From: Ooceraea biroi
Taxonomy: Eukaryota > Arthropoda > Insecta > Hymenoptera > Formicidae
Reading direction: 5' to 3'
Assembly (NCBI RefSeq): GCF_003672135.1
Contig: NC_039514.1
Span: forward strand, 6,453,287-6,517,286
Length of the DNA stretch: 64,000 bases
Part shown: positions 1 to 13,700 of the stretch, piece after piece
How positions within the stretch are numbered: the stretch's first letter is position 1
Layout of the letters: each line of letters starts with the position of its first letter
Translations under genes and position numbers: made by a program
The notes under the pieces: generated by a model
Seen by the model: only the letters and a program-made list of their open reading frames with translations
Databases searched by the model: none
Told to the model about the DNA's origin: nothing

Positions 1-176
1 GCTGCAGCTTCGTTACTCAGACAATTGCAGTTAGAGACAATAACGGATGAAGAGAAAGGAGCTGACATAACGATTTGAAGTTGATCCAGTTTTATTTTTA
101 ATTGCATTTTAAAGGGTAATTTGTTATCACAATTTGATTCATACATTTATTTAATATTGTACTGCATTTCTATATA
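1..176. other. Window edge, no assignable gene
   Basis: Frame 1 of the + strand is open for 25 codons from base 1 and ends in TGA at 76-78. The deduced peptide is Leu-, Glu- and Thr-rich and could be the end of a coding exon or of a transposon ORF. It is too short to judge: 25 open codons arise often by chance. AT-rich sequence follows up to the TA dinucleotide at 175-176, the target site of the next element. Confidence 0.2.
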
Positions 177-350
177 CACTCACTCCCAAAAAAAGCGGTA
201 CACTAAAATTTAGGGAAAAATTTACCAACCTTCAAATGATCATAACTTGGTAAATAATGAAGATAAAAATATGTTCAAAAATGCAAAATGAAGCTTCAAG
301 TATCCACTTTAAGAATATTTGAATGGCAATTATGGTCGGTCATTTGATTC

Positions 351-749
351 AAAATGGCGGATGACAAAATGAGAGGATGCAAAAGTAATAACCGAAAGTC
401 CGAGTTTGTGACGGTGCATGGCGTGAATTAGATATCGCAGCCTAATTGGACCAAATGCAAATGAAAATATAGAGTGTTATCTTTAAAATGCTTTTTACCG
501 AGCTCGATGCGATCATTTTTCGCTGAGTTGTGCAACTTTAAAAAAGAAAACACTCTGTTAAGTAAATTTGGAGTATCTCAACAAAAAATGATCGCATCGA
601 GCTTTGTAAAAAAGCGTTTTAAAGATAAAACTCTATACTTTTATACGCATTTAGTCCCATTGGGCTGCAATACCTACTTTACACCATGTGCCATCGCAAA
701 CTCGAATCTTCATTTATCAATTTCGCATGCTCTCCCTTTCCGCCATTTT
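351..749. repeat. Inner imperfect palindrome within the left arm
   Basis: AAAATGGCGG at 351-360 pairs with CCGCCATTTT at 740-749. Around 470-520, TATAGAGTGTTATCTTTAAA and the GAGCTCGATGCGATCATTTT stretch pair with their diverged complements around 586-640. The symmetry centre is near 550. These inner arms have many mismatches, unlike the outer ones, so this palindrome is older than the event that made the outer one. Confidence 0.7.
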
Positions 750-1014
750 AAAAAACTCGTGCACAATTTCGATTTAAATTGCGAAAAGTAGGGTTTCAAA
801 GCTTTAAAACCGTTTTTGAAATTTTGTGCTAGGATAGTTAGATACCGAGATATTCAATTTCGAATTTGCAATATCGTCGATTCAGCAAGGCCTAAGGAAT
901 TAGAAAACCCTGCGGTTCGTTTAGTTCTTTTATAATTCCAACTGCTGCGTTCATTATTCTTTATACTCCAAATCCTTCTTATGTGGTGTGTGCGTGTGCG
1001 TGTGTAGGTGTATG

Positions 1015-1051
<37 letters not shown>

Positions 1052-1178
1052 CACAAGGATGAGGACCCCGTGGTTCGTCAGTTCCACAGTAATTTAAGAC
1101 TCCAAACCCTCCTTGTGGGGTGTGTGTGTGTGACGAGCCCCGGGGTCCTGATCCCTGCCGTGCACACACACGCGCGCA

Positions 1179-1212
<34 letters not shown>
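1015..1212. repeat. Central TG/CA microsatellites of the palindrome
   Basis: A (TG)n run at about 1015-1049 and a (CA)n run at about 1184-1212 bracket a central loop of about 130 bases that is not fully palindromic. The loop has shorter GT-rich and CA-rich runs at about 1118-1131 and 1162-1180. Confidence 0.8.
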
Positions 1213-1214
<2 letters not shown>

Positions 1215-1479
1215 CATACACCTACACACGCACACGCACACACCACATAAGAAGGATTTGGAGTATAAAGAATAATGAACGCAGCAGTTGGAATTATAAA
1301 AGAACTAAACGAACCGCAGGGTTTTCTAATTCCTTAGGCCTTGCTGAATCGACGATATTGCAAATTCGAAATTGAATATCTCGGTATCTAACTATCCTAG
1401 CACAAAATTTCAAAAACGGTTTTAAAGCTTTGAAACCCTACTTTTCGCAATTTAAATCGAAATTGTGCACGAGTTTTTT

Positions 1480-1878
1480 AAAATGGCGGAAAGGGAGAGC
1501 ATGCGAAATTGATAAATGAAGATTCGAGTTTGCGATGGCACATGGTGTAAAGTAGGTATTGCAGCCCAATGGGACTAAATGCGTATAAAAGTATAGAGTT
1601 TTATCTTTAAAACGCTTTTTTACAAAGCTCGATGCGATCATTTTTTGTTGAGATACTCCAAATTTACTTAACAGAGTGTTTTCTTTTTTAAAGTTGCACA
1701 ACTCAGCGAAAAATGATCGCATCGAGCTCGGTAAAAAGCATTTTAAAGATAACACTCTATATTTTCATTTGCATTTGGTCCAATTAGGCTGCGATATCTA
1801 ATTCACGCCATGCACCGTCACAAACTCGGACTTTCGGTTATCACTTTTGCATCCTCTCATTTTGTCATCCGCCATTTT
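1480..1878. repeat. Inner imperfect palindrome within the right arm (mirror copy)
   Basis: This is the mirror image of the inner palindrome in the left arm, centred near 1679. It carries the same mismatches, as expected if one arm was copied from the other. Confidence 0.65.
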
Positions 1879-2054
1879 GAATCAAATGACCGACCATAAT
1901 TGCCATTCAAATATTCTTAAAGTGGATACTTGAAGCTTCATTTTGCATTTTTGAACATATTTTTATCTTCATTATTTACCAAGTTATGATCATTTGAAGG
2001 TTGGTAAATTTTTCCCTAAATTTTAGTGTACCGCTTTTTTTGGGAGCGAGTGTA

Positions 2055-5000
2055 TTTTATCGCGCGAGTTTTGTGAGATTTCAATACCTTTCTTACAGCA
2101 AAAATTATTTTCTTTATTTATTTAATTAATACCTAAAATTTTACAAGTCAAATTATTAAAATAATACACCAAATCTAAAATTTATATTTGTTCTAAAAAG
2201 AGTAGGCAAAGTAGCCTCTGCTACAATCAAAACATTTCTTGCTCTTACATATTACTTTCACAATCGCTTCAAGCTGTTTCTGGATTTGCCAACAGCCGTT
2301 CTTCTCGAAAAACCGCTGTGTCAATGTGCTTAGCTCGTAAGCCTTCTCTGGCAACAATAAAAACGGCCTAGGCCTGCAAATGGACGCGATTAAATCGCAA
2401 ATTAAATATAAACGCACGCACGCACGCACGCAGTATGATGAACACGCGATATACAGGGTGTAACACGCAAACATCTTAAATCATGGCGCTAACAAGTAAT
2501 GAGTAGGCAGCTTCGGGTTCGCCGAGGTAACGCCGCTTTCGTATACGGTATTTCTGGACACGCGGCGGTTTAAAGCACCTAGCGTAAAAACCTTTTCGGA
2601 TTGCCGAGATTGCGGTTTTGCGTCGTTGATTACGAGGCTCATTATGCACACACGCGAGCATGATCATAATCCCCGCGTGGGGAGAGATTGCGAGATTTTA
2701 CGCTCCGTGGTAACGACGCTTGTTATTATTAGTATTATTATTATTAGGATTAGTATATTAGATGGTATCGGCCATTGCATGCAAAACACCGTCAATCTCG
2801 ACGGTGTAGTTGCGTTAGCACTCGGACTGCGAAATTCGTTGAAGTTAGTCGAAGTTCGAATTTTTCTTATTTATTATTTTTTAATTTTCGTTATAACATT
2901 ATTTTAATTTCATTGCTTCTACAGTAATAATTTAATTAATTTCATTGCTGGTATTGTACCTGAATGCATATAGACGGGACACGTTTGCAAATTTCATTAA
3001 TACTTGATAGAAACACTTGACAAAGTCATTTCTTCAAATCGAGTAAGAGTGAGACCGCACATCATCCAGACACTGACGACGTACTTCCAGAGGAAATTTA
3101 TGCATCACGCAAAATGACGTGGCAGTCGAGGTAACGGAAAATCGTTTGCGTATTGCTCGAGAGAAAGAGAGAAAGAAACAAGTTTGAACGATTCCCTTTA
3201 CGCACATGACACGCGACTGGAATCCCCATACGTTGCATTCCGTCGAGTTTCCCGTTGAACGAGCTCGACTCATGGCTGAGCATTATATCACTGATCGCTC
3301 GCCTCTAGATCGTTTAGATCTCCACGGCGATCTTCTGGCGGACGTTATCTGGGTCAACGAGAGGGAAATCTTCATTCGGTTCCGCGTTTCCGTTAACTCG
3401 CCTCTTGTTCCACGACGTTACGCGACGTGTCGCAATTTACATATATAATAAAATAAAGTACATGTTCCACCATAGACAAATGATCGGGTAAATAACGCTA
3501 ATAGCAACAATCGCTGATAATCGACTGCGGAGTCTGACTTGCGGAACGGAACGGACCTGTGAACACACGTAATCGGGTTGATGTAGAACCGGAGAAATCA
3601 TTGAAACATTGAATCATTGGACATTTATAATCGGTAACGTAAGCGCGCTGTGTATTGCTAAATTAATATCGGTATATATGTATCGGTATTTATGTAATTT
3701 CCTCCGATATATTGTACGATAATAGATGTAATAAGCAATGTATGGCCGGTATCCAATGCGAGACAGCACAATTATTATGGAGTTTTATTAGGTAAATTAG
3801 GTGAAACTAAAAAAAGATACTGAATTAATTTACACATCTAATATCATGGTATAATGAAACCAGGATGTTTCTCTCTCTCATATAAGGATGTTCCAAAGAG
3901 TTCGATCGGCCTTCACAACGAGGTATCTCGAGCAATAAAATTCCAGCACGTGTCGGCGGGTGCGATGATATAATGCAACTGGTGCGCCATGAAATGGCAA
4001 AACTTGCGGAAAAGGGTGTTCTCGGAGACCGCCGCGTGTTTATTACTGCAAAAGGAGCGAAGCGACATACGCACATAGTTAAAACGCGTCCCCTGTCCCC
4101 TTGTTGCGCTTACGAAATCGCCGAGGAGAATTATATAAAGTGGCAAAAAGCATTAGGCGGTGTACTTTTATCCGCTGCGACGCTATAATTTATATTTGCA
4201 AACATAAAGTATCCCGTTCCCGGTTACGGTGCACTCGCGAATCGAGCCTGCGAACGCTTACGATCCGTTTACGGGCGCGCATTTGCAGGCGGAACGCGAG
4301 CGGGGTTTTACAGATGAGGAAAGTCGCATGGAGTCTCTTGGCAGCCGGAAACTCGATGAGAAGGATCGTTCCGCGTTTTCGAAAATGGTCTGTCGGCTCG
4401 TAGATCGAAATCCTTTCTTGGCGAGCGACCAAGCCGCGCCGAAACTTCCGGCAATAAAACAGCTCTCGTAGAAATCATGAGAAAATGGTAGAATTAAAGG
4501 TAATATATAATACAAGTGCGAACAAGCACCAGCCGAGTATTAAATTCTTCGTAATTTTTCCACTCACGCAATTTTATTTATTATACATAATTTTATTTCT
4601 TTTTTTTGTAATTTTTATAATTTATTTCTTCTTGATCTCTTTCATTTTATTCGTACTTTTATTTCCTATTTATTTTATTTTTTTAAGAGATTTATGTAGT
4701 CTTTGAAATGATAATTTATTGCAAATGTTGTAATTAATGAATGAACAAGGGGATTTCCAGTTGTCAGGCCATTCATAAGTGATATGATGCGCGCTTGAAG
4801 TGTGAGGTCGCGCTTGTTGCCGGAATCTCTCGATTAGTATTCTCGCAAGTATTATCAAACTCCTTATCACTGAATTGTCCGCTCGTTTCTCTCTCTTTTT
4901 CTCTATTTCTCTCCTGTTACTGCATTATCATCGAAACTTCCGCGCGATACGATACGCGCGACACGACACGTCGCGAATGTAACGTACGACGCGAATTATC

Positions 5001-8000
5001 GCAGCATCCAAGCGGAAATGCAGCCGGAGATCATTCACCGTGCGAGGATCGGGATCGAGATCGAGAGTGATGGATGCACGTCGAATCGATTCCTATCGAA
5101 GGACACGTCTAGAGCTCTCACTTTGCTGACGTTGATGATGATGACAAACGAAGACAATGACGAAGACGATGATGGCGACGACGAAAATGACGACGATGGC
5201 GTTTACGGTGTTACGAAAGCTGCGTGCGGTAAAAAACGTGCGTGTGTCACGTAAAGGAACGACTCGTGGTTACCGTATCGCGAGAGAGTACCGTGGCGCA
5301 GTTACACGGGCGAAGAAATGGCATGTTTGGGAGAGCGGCGGCTGTTACGCGTTACACTTCCGTTTTCACTGCGCAAGATTCGTAGGGCGTCACGCGCGCT
5401 CCGCCGCGCCGGAGCGCTGATCTCCGCGTGCCGAAGCTGGTAAATCGATCAGCAAATGTGCGCCGCGCATTTCCGCGAACATAACTCGATTAAATGACAT
5501 GGTGTGGTCAGCCAGTTGAGATTGAAAGGAGCAGCGATCGGGCAAATAAGCAGCTTCTGCGTTCTGCATTTCTACTTTCGATGATGTATGATTATTCTTC
5601 TGTGCAGAATAATAATATGTGCAGAAGAATTATAGCAGGAGAATTATTCAGTGCAGTTTGAGTTTCCGCGTTTTTTTGGCGAAAATTGTAAAATCAACTA
5701 ATAAAAAGGTCGAATTGATTAATCGATTCGGTAATTAATTAAACTTGATTAATTCGGCTTTGATGAAAGATACTTTTAATAATCAAGGGGGATTGTGTTT
5801 CCTCATCTTTGTACACGTCAATGTTACTTGATCACCTATTGATCCCCCTATTGATGATTGCGAAAGAGATGTGCGACACGGCGGTTGATTTATCCATTCG
5901 CCTGACCACCGACACCGCGTTAAATCAAACGCGAACGCAAATCGATACTTCGTCCTTGGATGCCACGGACGATCGCGCGGAGAATCGGAAAAGTGTCTTT
6001 TGAAAGTCCTACCTCGATCAAGGAGCAGCAAGGAGGTTTTGCGATACACTGTACAACATTTACGCCTCGAACGCAATTGAACATAACTGCCGTACGTGTA
6101 ACTGCTGCCTCGGATGCATGATATCATACCCTACCCACGATCGCAAAAATCAAAACATGATTTAGATACTTGAATTTTATCACTCTCTTGCTTTTTTTAT
6201 TGCACTAGTACAACACAGGCGCGCGCTATTTTATTTTTCAATGTTAATACTGTTTTTGAATAATAATATTCATCTATTATTTATTATGTGCAACATTATC
6301 ACATTCTACCAAATTGTTAACCTCCACGCGAAGACATTTAACACAGCTTTTTTTAAGAGTGGATTTGGCATATTGCGAAGAGTTTTCGACGATTGAAAAT
6401 CCTTTATGCCCGGTTTCTTCATACTTCTCGATAGCTATCTTCCAGATAATTAAAAATTTCTTTTCTTCAGTGAAACCTCTGATTACGTATTTAACGGATA
6501 GCTATTCTTTATACTACTCACTTTTGACACAAAGTGTCTAGAATGTTTCTCTTTCTCTCTATTATAAATTACTTTATTCTGTCAGATTAAAAAGGTGAAG
6601 AAAACTGATTCTACGAGATATCTTTTGGATAAAATTATCGAGAAGTGAAGAAATTGGGCCTTAGAAATGAAAAAGTTTTAGCCATTACAAGTTTTTTCTT
6701 TTTCCGAGGAGTTCTGAGATGTTTATATTGTTAATTGGCATATTGCCTAGAGTTCTCTGCTATTGAAAATACCTTAAACTCGGAAATGAAAAAGTTCTAT
6801 CCCGTAGAAATTTTTTCTTTTCCGAGAAGTTCTGAATTGTTGAAATCATTATTTTTTATATTGCCTAGAGTTTTCTGCTATTGAAAATACCGTAAACTCG
6901 GAAATGGAAAAGTTCTAGCTCGTAGAAATTTTTTCTTTATCCGGGTAGTTCTGAGTTGTTGATATCATTATTTTTTATATTGCCTAGAGTTGTCTGCTAT
7001 TGAAAATATCGTAAATTCAGAAATGCACCGCTCGGCACAGGAAAATGCCGATTTCGCCTACGTGTCGAACGCAGGAAATTGTGTGATCGATATAAATTAC
7101 GGTCGAAGACAGAGAGAAAGAGACCGCCAAATGGACAAATAGACGGGGAGAGCTCGGAGAGAGGGAGAGAAAAAGAAAAAGAAAAAGAAAGAGAGAGATC
7201 GGGCGGCCCCTTTGGGCATACCGAAATCTTTTTGCCATGTCGTATTCCCACGTAAGAGGCATGCGGCAGCTGCTCGAATGGATTCTGATATCTCTCTCGG
7301 TAAGGAACCGGAAGTGATCAGACCGGATTGATCTCAGCGAGATCTCGCGAAGAGAGCTCGTATCGTTCTCAGTAACGCCGGCACGCCGAGATTGCGGCAA
7401 TGCCAACTTCTGTTGGTCGTCAACGATCTCTGATAACGAAAGAGAGAGAAAGAGAGAGATTACTGCAGTCGTGATAGGGTCGTCGTGACGTAACACGGCC
7501 CTGAAACGATTGCAGAAGTGTGCGATATATATGTATAATAATAATGTCGCCGAGACTGATCTCCTTCGCGACCGACCTGATTCCGCGGGCGCAAGCAAAG
7601 AATACATTGAAACCTGAGAGTAATCGTTAAATTAATCGATTAATCAGACAATTAAAGAATCACTCCAACCAATGTAGATTCAAATAGCAGAAAGACGCCG
7701 TGATCGCAAGCGACAAGGCGGAGAAAAATCCGCGTCGCGATTTATACATCGAAGCGAAACGTTTTTGACCGTTTCGCTTCGCACGATCAAACCCGAGACT
7801 CGCTAATCCACTTAACGCAAGCATTGCGCTACAACGTTGTCGCGAGATCGCGGCGATTATGCATAAAGGAAAAGTTGCGAGAGAGTTACCTCTCCGTTGA
7901 TCCAGCGATCCATTCGGAGAGACTGATCGGCGGGCCGGGATACCGCCACTGTTGCATAATCACCGCGCGTCTAAACGGCCGCCTCGTCTCTCTCTTTCTC

Positions 8001-9923
8001 CCTCGGCACCGTGCACCAGTTCTCAGAGCGTGGCATCGCGGCTTTAAAACCCTGCGCTTAATCTCAGATCGCACGATCGCAGGCGATGATCGTCGATCGC
8101 CCGATCGCCGCCGGTGTCGATGGCCTAATCGGAATTCATTTGCGATCAATCTTCCTCCCCGGCTGGCGAGGTATATTGTCCCGTCTTCGTGCTCTCTTCC
8201 CACCCTCTCGCTGCGATGAAATTTGCATTTTGATTAATTTCTTGACGCGCAACAAGGGTAGCCGAAATGCTGCGATGTAGAGTTTTTTATGACTTGTGTG
8301 TACCGTTTTGGGGAATTATATTTTTATCTCGTGGAGCGGAGAACGCGCGAGGGAACGAAAAAATTGCCCGGCTTTCATTCCGAGGTGCGATATTACTCTC
8401 CCGGTGCTTTAAAATCGTGATGTTTGAAATTAAAAAATTGGAACGTTCAGCACACATGTCTGGAGAAAAATGTTGTTTAGGTATCCTCTGCATACATTGC
8501 GAAAGAATATTACACACCAAGTTAAAAGAAAGTAAATGAAAAATATAATAAAAGTACTAAGTTAATTACAGAAAGATTTTAGATACATTTCTGTTTCATG
8601 CTATTTCAAGAAATCATATCTTACGTACGCTTTATAATAGAATATACAGAGAAAAATATAAAGAGAAACAAGAATAAAAGACATTGTCGAGAAAGGCAGC
8701 CGTAAACGTAATGCATGAAATATTAATGCGCGACTGTGTCGATAAAACAACTCGTGCTTGTCAAAGATGTCGATGTTATAAGCTCTTTGTGGACTTTTTA
8801 TACGACTGTGTAGCGGAATAAATTCCGCGGCGGCGTTCGCCGTCATAACGCGAGATATATTGGCCACGCGGATCGAAGTCGCAGCGGAAACGGTTTGTCG
8901 AAGAAATGTATTACGACGTGTCGAAGTAAGAGCCAACGGACCAAGTACAGGCTACGGCAAACGTCAAGATTAGCGGAGGAGATAGATAGGCCGGTTATAG
9001 AGCTACGGGGTCAACGGCGATGTTACAAGATTGCACGTTATTACACCTCTCATTATGCACCACGCGTCATATTTCTTCGCCGCGTTAATTCCATGTATAC
9101 TGGATCGTTCGAAACACTCTTGCGGTTTTCAGGTATGCGGGAAAAGAGCGGTGAGCACACAGGTGTTGCAAACAACTATTTTACAGAAGAGTTGGTTAAC
9201 TGAATTTGTGTTAATTTATTGAGTGAAATTCTGTAGAATTTATCGTGCTTTAAATTTTGTTTCGTAAATGTCCCAAAATGGTATATATTTTTTTATCTTG
9301 TATTTTCAATTATACCATATATGGGAACAATTGTTAATATTTTATTTATTTTATTTTACTTATAATATGCAAAGAATAATATAAGAAAAAATAAAATATT
9401 TCATATATGGAATTTAATATAAAATAAAAATAAAATTTTTCTTTTAATCTTGCATCATCCTTTGCAAAATCACGTGTTCCTGATAACATAATTTTGATAC
9501 TCTTGTTCTGTGCGATGTTCTTTATCCCCTGCGTTTCTCCTTTTCCGCTCTCTCAATCACGCTCATACATATATCTTCATGCGAGAAACACGTTCAACAA
9601 TGAAGGAACGCCGTCCATAAATAGCTTGTAGCACCGCGCTACTGAATAATATCTAGGTACCTGCGAATCACTGAAATTATGCTTTATGTAATTATACTCT
9701 GCGAGATTATACAGTGCGCGTTCTTTTTCACGGCGGCACCGTCCGTACGTTTCCTTCGTCCGGCAACGTTACGAGTTGCGACTTCCGCCGAATAAAGTGA
9801 AAGAATCTGTAACGCGCATTCTTGCTGTGTTCTCACCGTTCTCATTCAGCAATTTCACTTTCGGCTAAATGACTTTATTGAACTAGCGGAAATAATGAAC
9901 AAATATTTCGTCTGGGTTCGCAG
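2055..9923. other. Non-coding stretch upstream of the Ance-like exons
   Basis: I find no exon that can be joined to the peptidase exon at 9924 and no HEXXH zinc-binding motif on the + strand. The stretch is either a very long intron of that gene or intergenic DNA. Open frames here (for example minus-strand 7017-7607) are Arg- or Ser/Leu-rich and arise from CpG-rich or CT-rich sequence. Contents noted: a GAT/GAC-rich tract at about 5128-5205, a T-rich tract at about 4556-4690, a minisatellite at 6741-7031, and an 11-bp perfect hairpin at about 7750-7779. Confidence 0.6.
6741..7031 (+). repeat. Minisatellite, 118-119 bp period
   Basis: The phrase TATTGCCTAGAGTT recurs at 6741, 6859 and 6978, giving periods of 118 and 119 bp. 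Each copy goes on with a TCTGCTATTGAAAATA-like segment and a T-rich GTAGAAATTTTTTCTTT segment. A more diverged copy lies just upstream, from about 6622. There is no coding potential. Confidence 0.75.
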
Positions 9924-10755
9924 GAGATTGATGGAGAAGGGCTCATCTGTCCCATGGCAGGAGACACTCCGGGAAGCCACCGGCGAGTTCAGATTGGACG
10001 GATCCGCTCTCAGGGAGTACTTCCAGCCGTTGGAGGACTGGCTGAGGACGGAGAATCTGAGAACGGGCGAGGTCGTCGGTTGGTCATACGGTAAGCAATG
10101 GGATTTTGCTTTTGCTTCTCGTACGTGGGACGGAGATTGTTCGATAGATCTTTTGATGACAGATCATTGCTGCGAGTGTTGCGGTAGCAGCTGCAACTGT
10201 AGCTTTTGAGCCGAACGTAACTATTAGCGATTATTCGCGGGAGATCGATGATCGCGTGACGTCGCCGCGGAAAACGGCGCGATGGGTGCCTTTCGACGTA
10301 ACTTGCTATAAATTATGCAATTTCCTACCGTAACAGATTGAAGGTTGCAGTTCCCACGCGCTACTTAACGGCCAAAGCGCCCGAAACGAATGTTCATTGT
10401 ATGACGACATTCGACTGTGAATTACGATCCGCCGCGTGCTCGTGCATGCATGTGTGTGCACGCGAAATTATTGGAATTAACGGGCGACGCTTGCATACGT
10501 ATGTACGTACACCTAGTACATAACGCAGCGCGCCGCGCCGAATTCTTGACGCCGCTCGAATACCAGTGCGTGCGTTATGTAAAATTATATAAAAACACGA
10601 TTACACCCGGGAAAAGAGAGCTCTCGCGGAGATACGCACGTGGTGCGTCGTATTCGCGCTCATCCCATAAATTATACCGGCTGGCGCGCGTTTCGAAAGC
10701 ACGCCAGCCGGAGCAGAATAAGTTGCGAATTCCCTCAAATAAGGTAAAAAACACG

Positions 10756-10797
<42 letters not shown>

Positions 10798-13700
10798 GCG
10801 TAATAAATCGGAGAACGTCGCCATCTATCTCTTTCCCACTTTCTCTCTCTCTTTCTCTATCTAGAAATGAAAGGGAAACGAGCGGAGTCTAGCTGCCAGC
10901 TGAAAACGCTAGAAGCTGGACGATAATGAAAACGATTTTATTTATTATTTATCACGAGGGATTTTTAAATTGCGCGCACAAGAAATCGCTATCGTCGATA
11001 CGCAAAGATGACCGGCCGATTTTTTGTTCGCCGGTGAAATGTCACCCTTGCTTTCTTTCCGATAGAACCTGGAGGAAATCGCGTTGCATTTGCGCGATAA
11101 AATGCAAAGGTGACGGTGGTTCGCCCCTTCCTCCTCCCTCTCCGCCGATTGTAAAGTTGTAACGGCATCGTGGGACTGGGATAATTGCGAAAGCGGAGCG
11201 AGGAGAGGCCGTTGGACGAAGGGAGAGCTGGGAGAGAAAGAATAGGCGCAGCTAAAACGGGACGAGAAGAACAGGAGAGGGCGAGGAACATTAGAGAGTC
11301 GTTCGAGAGTCCCACGAGCGCACTCTCGTTTTCGCGCGCGCATGTGTATGTGCGGTAGAGTTCCTCGTCCAGCATCAATCCACTGGTGAAGTGAAGCTGG
11401 CCGATTTGCACGTGCAAAAATACACATTAGAGACCCTATAATATAGGCTCTCTAACACACATGTGCACGCGTGCACGTATATACCGATGTTAGACGTAGC
11501 CTCCTGCGAGAGCGCTCCGTTCCGTTTCGTCTCGCGTGAGAACGAATATCGCGCTCAGTCGCGAGTTAAGCACGCGCGATCGGACCGGATCGAGAGACCG
11601 GACCGTTTGAATGCACGCGGGCTGCACTCAAAGACGCGTACACGTAATATTATGTAATCAGATCACCGGTCGTGATTGATCCAGTTGCACGAGATTATTT
11701 CAGCAGGAAGTAATAGCGCGGCTGCATGCTACCTGCTCACAAAGCGGAGAAATTGTCTCTTCCGTATGAAAGGGAATTTTTAACTGAATTCTTCACAGGA
11801 TAGATAGAGAGAGAGAGAGAGAGAGAGGCAGCCACGGCGAATTAAAATTCTTCAAGCAATTAAAACAAACATTTTTCAATTGAAATATTCAACAAATACA
11901 ATATATATCCGAAACGGAAATTGTTAATCGCGTGTTACACAAATGAGAAGAGATCGCAAATCGTGAAGCAAGGGATGGGATCCCTTACGGGGAAAGGTTT
12001 ACCGTGCCATACTCAAAACGCGATGTAAACGTTCGAGAGTTGCCACGAATGAGCAATTTGCATAGCAGAAATCCATTTTTGCTCTGATTTGCGACGGTTA
12101 TGCGGCAGGTAAAATCACCGGCCTCTCGCCTGAATCCAGCGGAGTGGACACACGGTTCTTCTTACGTAACTCGCGCACGCGTGCGAGTTTTTCGCGAGCG
12201 ATCGAACGCGAGAGAAGTGATGCGCGAGCTCGGGCTTGCTCTAGCAACGATCGTTACGAATGGGGAGGTTCTCCTCCTCGACTCGATAATGTAATTTCCG
12301 GTGAAAAGAGCAGAAGCTCGCGAAACGGGCAGAAGAAGATCGGCGCGATGAAAAGAAATCGCGGCCGTCATATAAATAATTTCACTTTCGGCCGATCTTC
12401 ATGCCCCACCGCTCTTCCTTCCGCCGTAATTTCGTCGGTTACGGTTCGGACTGTAACCGCGTAATATGCAAACGATACTGCAGGCAGCCGTGCGGAGTAA
12501 AAGTTTCGCAGATTGAGTCGTCTGGTGTCAAATTATGAAGTGAAGTGCCGAACGGACGGACAGACGCGGATGTCTTTATGTATTCAAGATTACACGTCCC
12601 CGTCGCTTCTTTTTTATGTCAAATTCTTCTCCCGGCTCCTCCTCGTTATCTGCCGAATATATGCTTGGGACGAGATTTGAACGTGCGTTTTTTTTTTCGG
12701 CTTCGGGATTTCCGCCGCCGTGATAAATATTCATGATGCGCCTTCAGCAATTAAGTGCTGCGAAACGTGATTTATTTTCGGCGAGGCCTGAAATTTTCTC
12801 TCGGCGGAATCTCGTGCGAAAGTAATTGCGATACGCCACGCGTGATAGTAATTCACCGGCATAATAAACGATTATGATGGATTATCCTCGCCGGTCATCG
12901 AGCAGTCGGTATTCAATATTTATCAGACGTGCACCGTAATTATCTTATCATGTTTCGCTCGAGGAGATTGATATTATTAGATTAATGTGTACATATTCCC
13001 CATAGAAGCGGCGGTCGTTAATTTCTCGAGCAGCCGTGGCATTTATGGCGAATCGCGCCGACACGTCGTGCGATTTGAATGACGTAATACGCATTGTGCA
13101 CAATGTAGAATAATAAGAAACGCGTTGCTATTAAGTAGCATTACCTTTCTCCGTTTTATGCCTTCGATCGCAGCCACGGGTGAAATTGTGCGAGAAATCG
13201 CTGCCGGGAAGGGAGCATGCAAGTTCCGTTTTACAATTTAATTTTAATGCAATAAGCCGAGCGAAACGTGACGATACGTGATTCTGGCGAAGCTTTGGCC
13301 AAGCCGACGAATTTTAAGAATATATCTGCAAAATCGGAGAAACAAGAGTCACGAAGGGAAAGGGAACCCGATCGCCCCCCGCGGTGGTTTTCTGACTCTC
13401 TTTGTCTTCATCGCCTCGATGCTAGCTCGAATGGCTCGTTCTCTCTTTCTCTCGCCCTGAGTGAACGAGATCGCCTCGATAGCACGTTCTCCTTCGGCCA
13501 TCGAAAAACGATCGCGAATAGCATTTAGGCGTTTTGCTGGTCTTTACCGATTGTGTTAGGGGAGCGGTTCTGATTGATCAATCGTGACATTCGAAATGCG
13601 AGCGAAATGCGCTGTTTACTCGTGGAAGGCCACGCTTAAGCGATTCTTTTAACGATTTCAGGGAGAACGTAAATCTGGAGACGTCATAAATCCTGTAGCA

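Larger units (their letters stand above)
177..2052. mobile_element. Palindromic fold-back element of Tc1/mariner type (long inverted repeat)
   Basis: The element begins CACTCACTCCCAAAAAAAGC and ends with the complement of CACTCGCTCCCAAAAAAAGC. It is flanked by TA on both sides (175-176 and 2053-2054), the target duplication of Tc1/mariner elements. The arms, about 177-1048 and 1180-2052, are near-perfect reverse complements of each other, so the 105-codon open stretch at 474-791 (+) reappears exactly at 1438-1755 (-). No transposase is seen, so it is probably a non-autonomous fold-back element mobilised in trans. Dinucleotide runs, (TG)n on the left and (CA)n on the right, flank the centre. 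Each arm contains a second, imperfect palindrome (see the separate entries). The near identity of the arms suggests recent origin or arm-to-arm conversion. Confidence 0.85.

Noticed and set aside
474..791. 105-codon open frame, repeated at 1438-1755 on the other strand
   Set aside because: It lies in the inverted-repeat arms and spans the inner palindrome. The exact second copy follows from the palindrome and is not evidence of coding, and no transposase motif is seen.
3973..4188. HEMAK-containing frame considered as an upstream ACE exon
   Set aside because: The ACE zinc site is HEMGH with a conserved surrounding block. Only H-E-M matches here.
7017..7607. 196-codon open frame on the minus strand
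   Set aside because: It consists largely of Ser/Leu/Phe runs from GA/CT-rich DNA and overlaps the minisatellite edge. No domain or splice context.
10945..11427. 160-codon open frame on the minus strand in the Ance-like intron
   Set aside because: Arg/Ser-rich product of CpG-rich DNA with another long frame open on the same strand. No family features.
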